Shown here: positions 63,562-64,000 of the stretch, piece by piece
Layout of the letters: every line of letters begins with the position of its first letter
How positions within the stretch are numbered: the first letter of the stretch is position 1
Source of the DNA: Pasteurella sp049670895
Lineage (GTDB): Bacteria > Pseudomonadota > Gammaproteobacteria > Enterobacterales > Pasteurellaceae
Reading direction: 5' to 3' (one strand)
NCBI RefSeq assembly: GCF_049670895.1
Contig: NZ_CP187170.1
Length of the DNA stretch: 64,000 nt
Notes under the pieces: model-generated
Told to the model about the DNA's origin: nothing
The model's input: only the letters and a program-made list of their open reading frames with translations
Database searches by the model: none
Translations under genes and position numbers: made by a program

Positions 63562-63707
63562 ACCGCTAGCGCTCGTCTTTGACGAGTGCTTTAATCAAAC
63601 CGCACGCCAGTGAACACAAACAAGATATCAATTGCTCACATCATATCCACGATACAAAAACGGTCAATTCCTCAAAGCAAAACGTTTTTGAAATTGACCG
63701 CACTTTT
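63562..63707 (-). repeat. Cassette repeat R6
   Basis: Intact uptake core, terminator stem and promoter. The junction reads GCTAGCGGTGG rather than a pure G run. Confidence 0.92.
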
Positions 63708-63750
63708 AAAGCTAATCAAATACTCCAGTGAGCTGAACTATAAATGCCCT

Positions 63751-63939
63751 TTACAACAATACTTCTAGTTCATTTAAATCTATAAAAAACTGACTATCCG
63801 TGTCATTTTCTAAATAATCCATTCCGAATAACGAAAAGCCATCCAGATCTTTCATTTTATTTAACTTATTTTTAGATAATCCCTCATGCTTTGCTCTTTC
63901 TATTATTAATTTAATTATGTCATTAAAATAAAATTTCAT
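63751..63939 (-). pseudogene. Small immunity-like gene X, copy 2, with premature stop
   Basis: 62 codons from ATG 63939, intact where copy 1 is frameshifted, but a TAA replaces the GAA codon of copy 1 at the LLE position; without it the frame would run about 14 codons further to a stop after VFD. The two copies are therefore broken at different places. Confidence 0.55.
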
Positions 63940-64000
63940 ATTTACCTCAAACTGGCACTCGTGTGAACACGAGCGCCATCTCAGGGATTGCCTAAGGTGG
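63940..64000 (-). repeat. Short hairpin repeat copy c and EndoU junction at the window edge
   Basis: TGGCACTCGT/ACGAGCGCCA hairpin before gene X, as at 60762. The last 13 bases equal the sequence coding STLGN of the EndoU fragment at 63000-63012, then diverge, so a toxin upstream seems to have switched tails just after the GGHS motif. Confidence 0.6.

Noticed and set aside
58682..63707. The six 145-bp repeats as insertion sequences or an integron
   Set aside because: No transposase or integrase, no terminal inverted repeats or target duplications, and intervals hold toxin/immunity genes in a single orientation; attC-type folding was not seen.
1..64000. tRNA or rRNA genes
   Set aside because: None recognised by eye on either strand; a tRNA-finding program would settle it.

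Overview
The window comes from a member of the Pasteurellaceae in the clade that uses the Haemophilus-type DNA uptake signal. The 9-base core AAGTGCGGT (or its complement ACCGCACTT) recurs throughout, often as inverted pairs that form terminator stems. Gene content and order also fit: rsmI/lpoA/yraN/diaA/dolP, infC-rpmI-rplT, xseB-ispA-dxs, an HI1450-type DNA-mimic gene, and a bifunctional glutathione synthetase of about 757 residues as known from Pasteurella. The DNA is AT-rich. I cannot name the species; Pasteurella, Avibacterium or a close relative seems more likely than H. influenzae.

Layout. 1-4.5 kb: a two-gene accessory operon, a RyR-domain protein and a TIR-STAND-TPR protein, which looks like an anti-phage NADase module. 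4.6-27.5 kb: core genes (rplY, a DedA protein, bioD with an Mlc-type ROK repressor, asnS, pbpC, the rsmI/lpoA cluster, infC-rpmI-rplT, thrS, a DppA/HbpA-type binding protein, a fructosamine-kinase-like gene, an OmpA-like lipoprotein, sohB). 27.6-34.3 kb: azoR, then a small RNA gene whose GGA motifs repeat every 13-15 nt (a CsrB/RsmZ-type CsrA sponge), then the tryptophan genes in two units, trpEG and trpD-trpCF-ydfG, each behind a nearly identical TrpR-type promoter/operator. 34.3-55.5 kb: ycgN, msrPQ, yciU, thiI, xseB-ispA-dxs, an AGCS symporter, glnS, an orphan efflux outer-membrane lipoprotein, gshF, membrane proteins, perM, an arsC-like gene, and arfA with a terminator inside its reading frame. 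55.6-58.2 kb: a His-rich, ZnuD-like TonB-dependent receptor with a long leader.

58.2-64 kb is the most unusual part: an array, read on the minus strand, of truncated toxin 3' ends each followed by a candidate immunity gene. The cassettes are separated by six copies of a repeat of about 145 bp. Read on the minus strand, each repeat has a terminator stem carrying an uptake-signal core (two cores are degenerate), then a near-consensus promoter formed partly by the terminator's descending arm, then a leader and a short hairpin ending at a G-rich junction where the toxin tail begins. So each cassette appears to carry its own promoter, terminator and uptake tag. Recognisable tails are EndoU-like (two, plus a junction at the window edge) and one with a DGHNGG..WK motif. 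The parent toxin gene (CdiA/FhaB-like or similar) is not in the window and would be expected beyond position 64000.

All functional calls are from reading sequence and translations; no database search or folding program was run.
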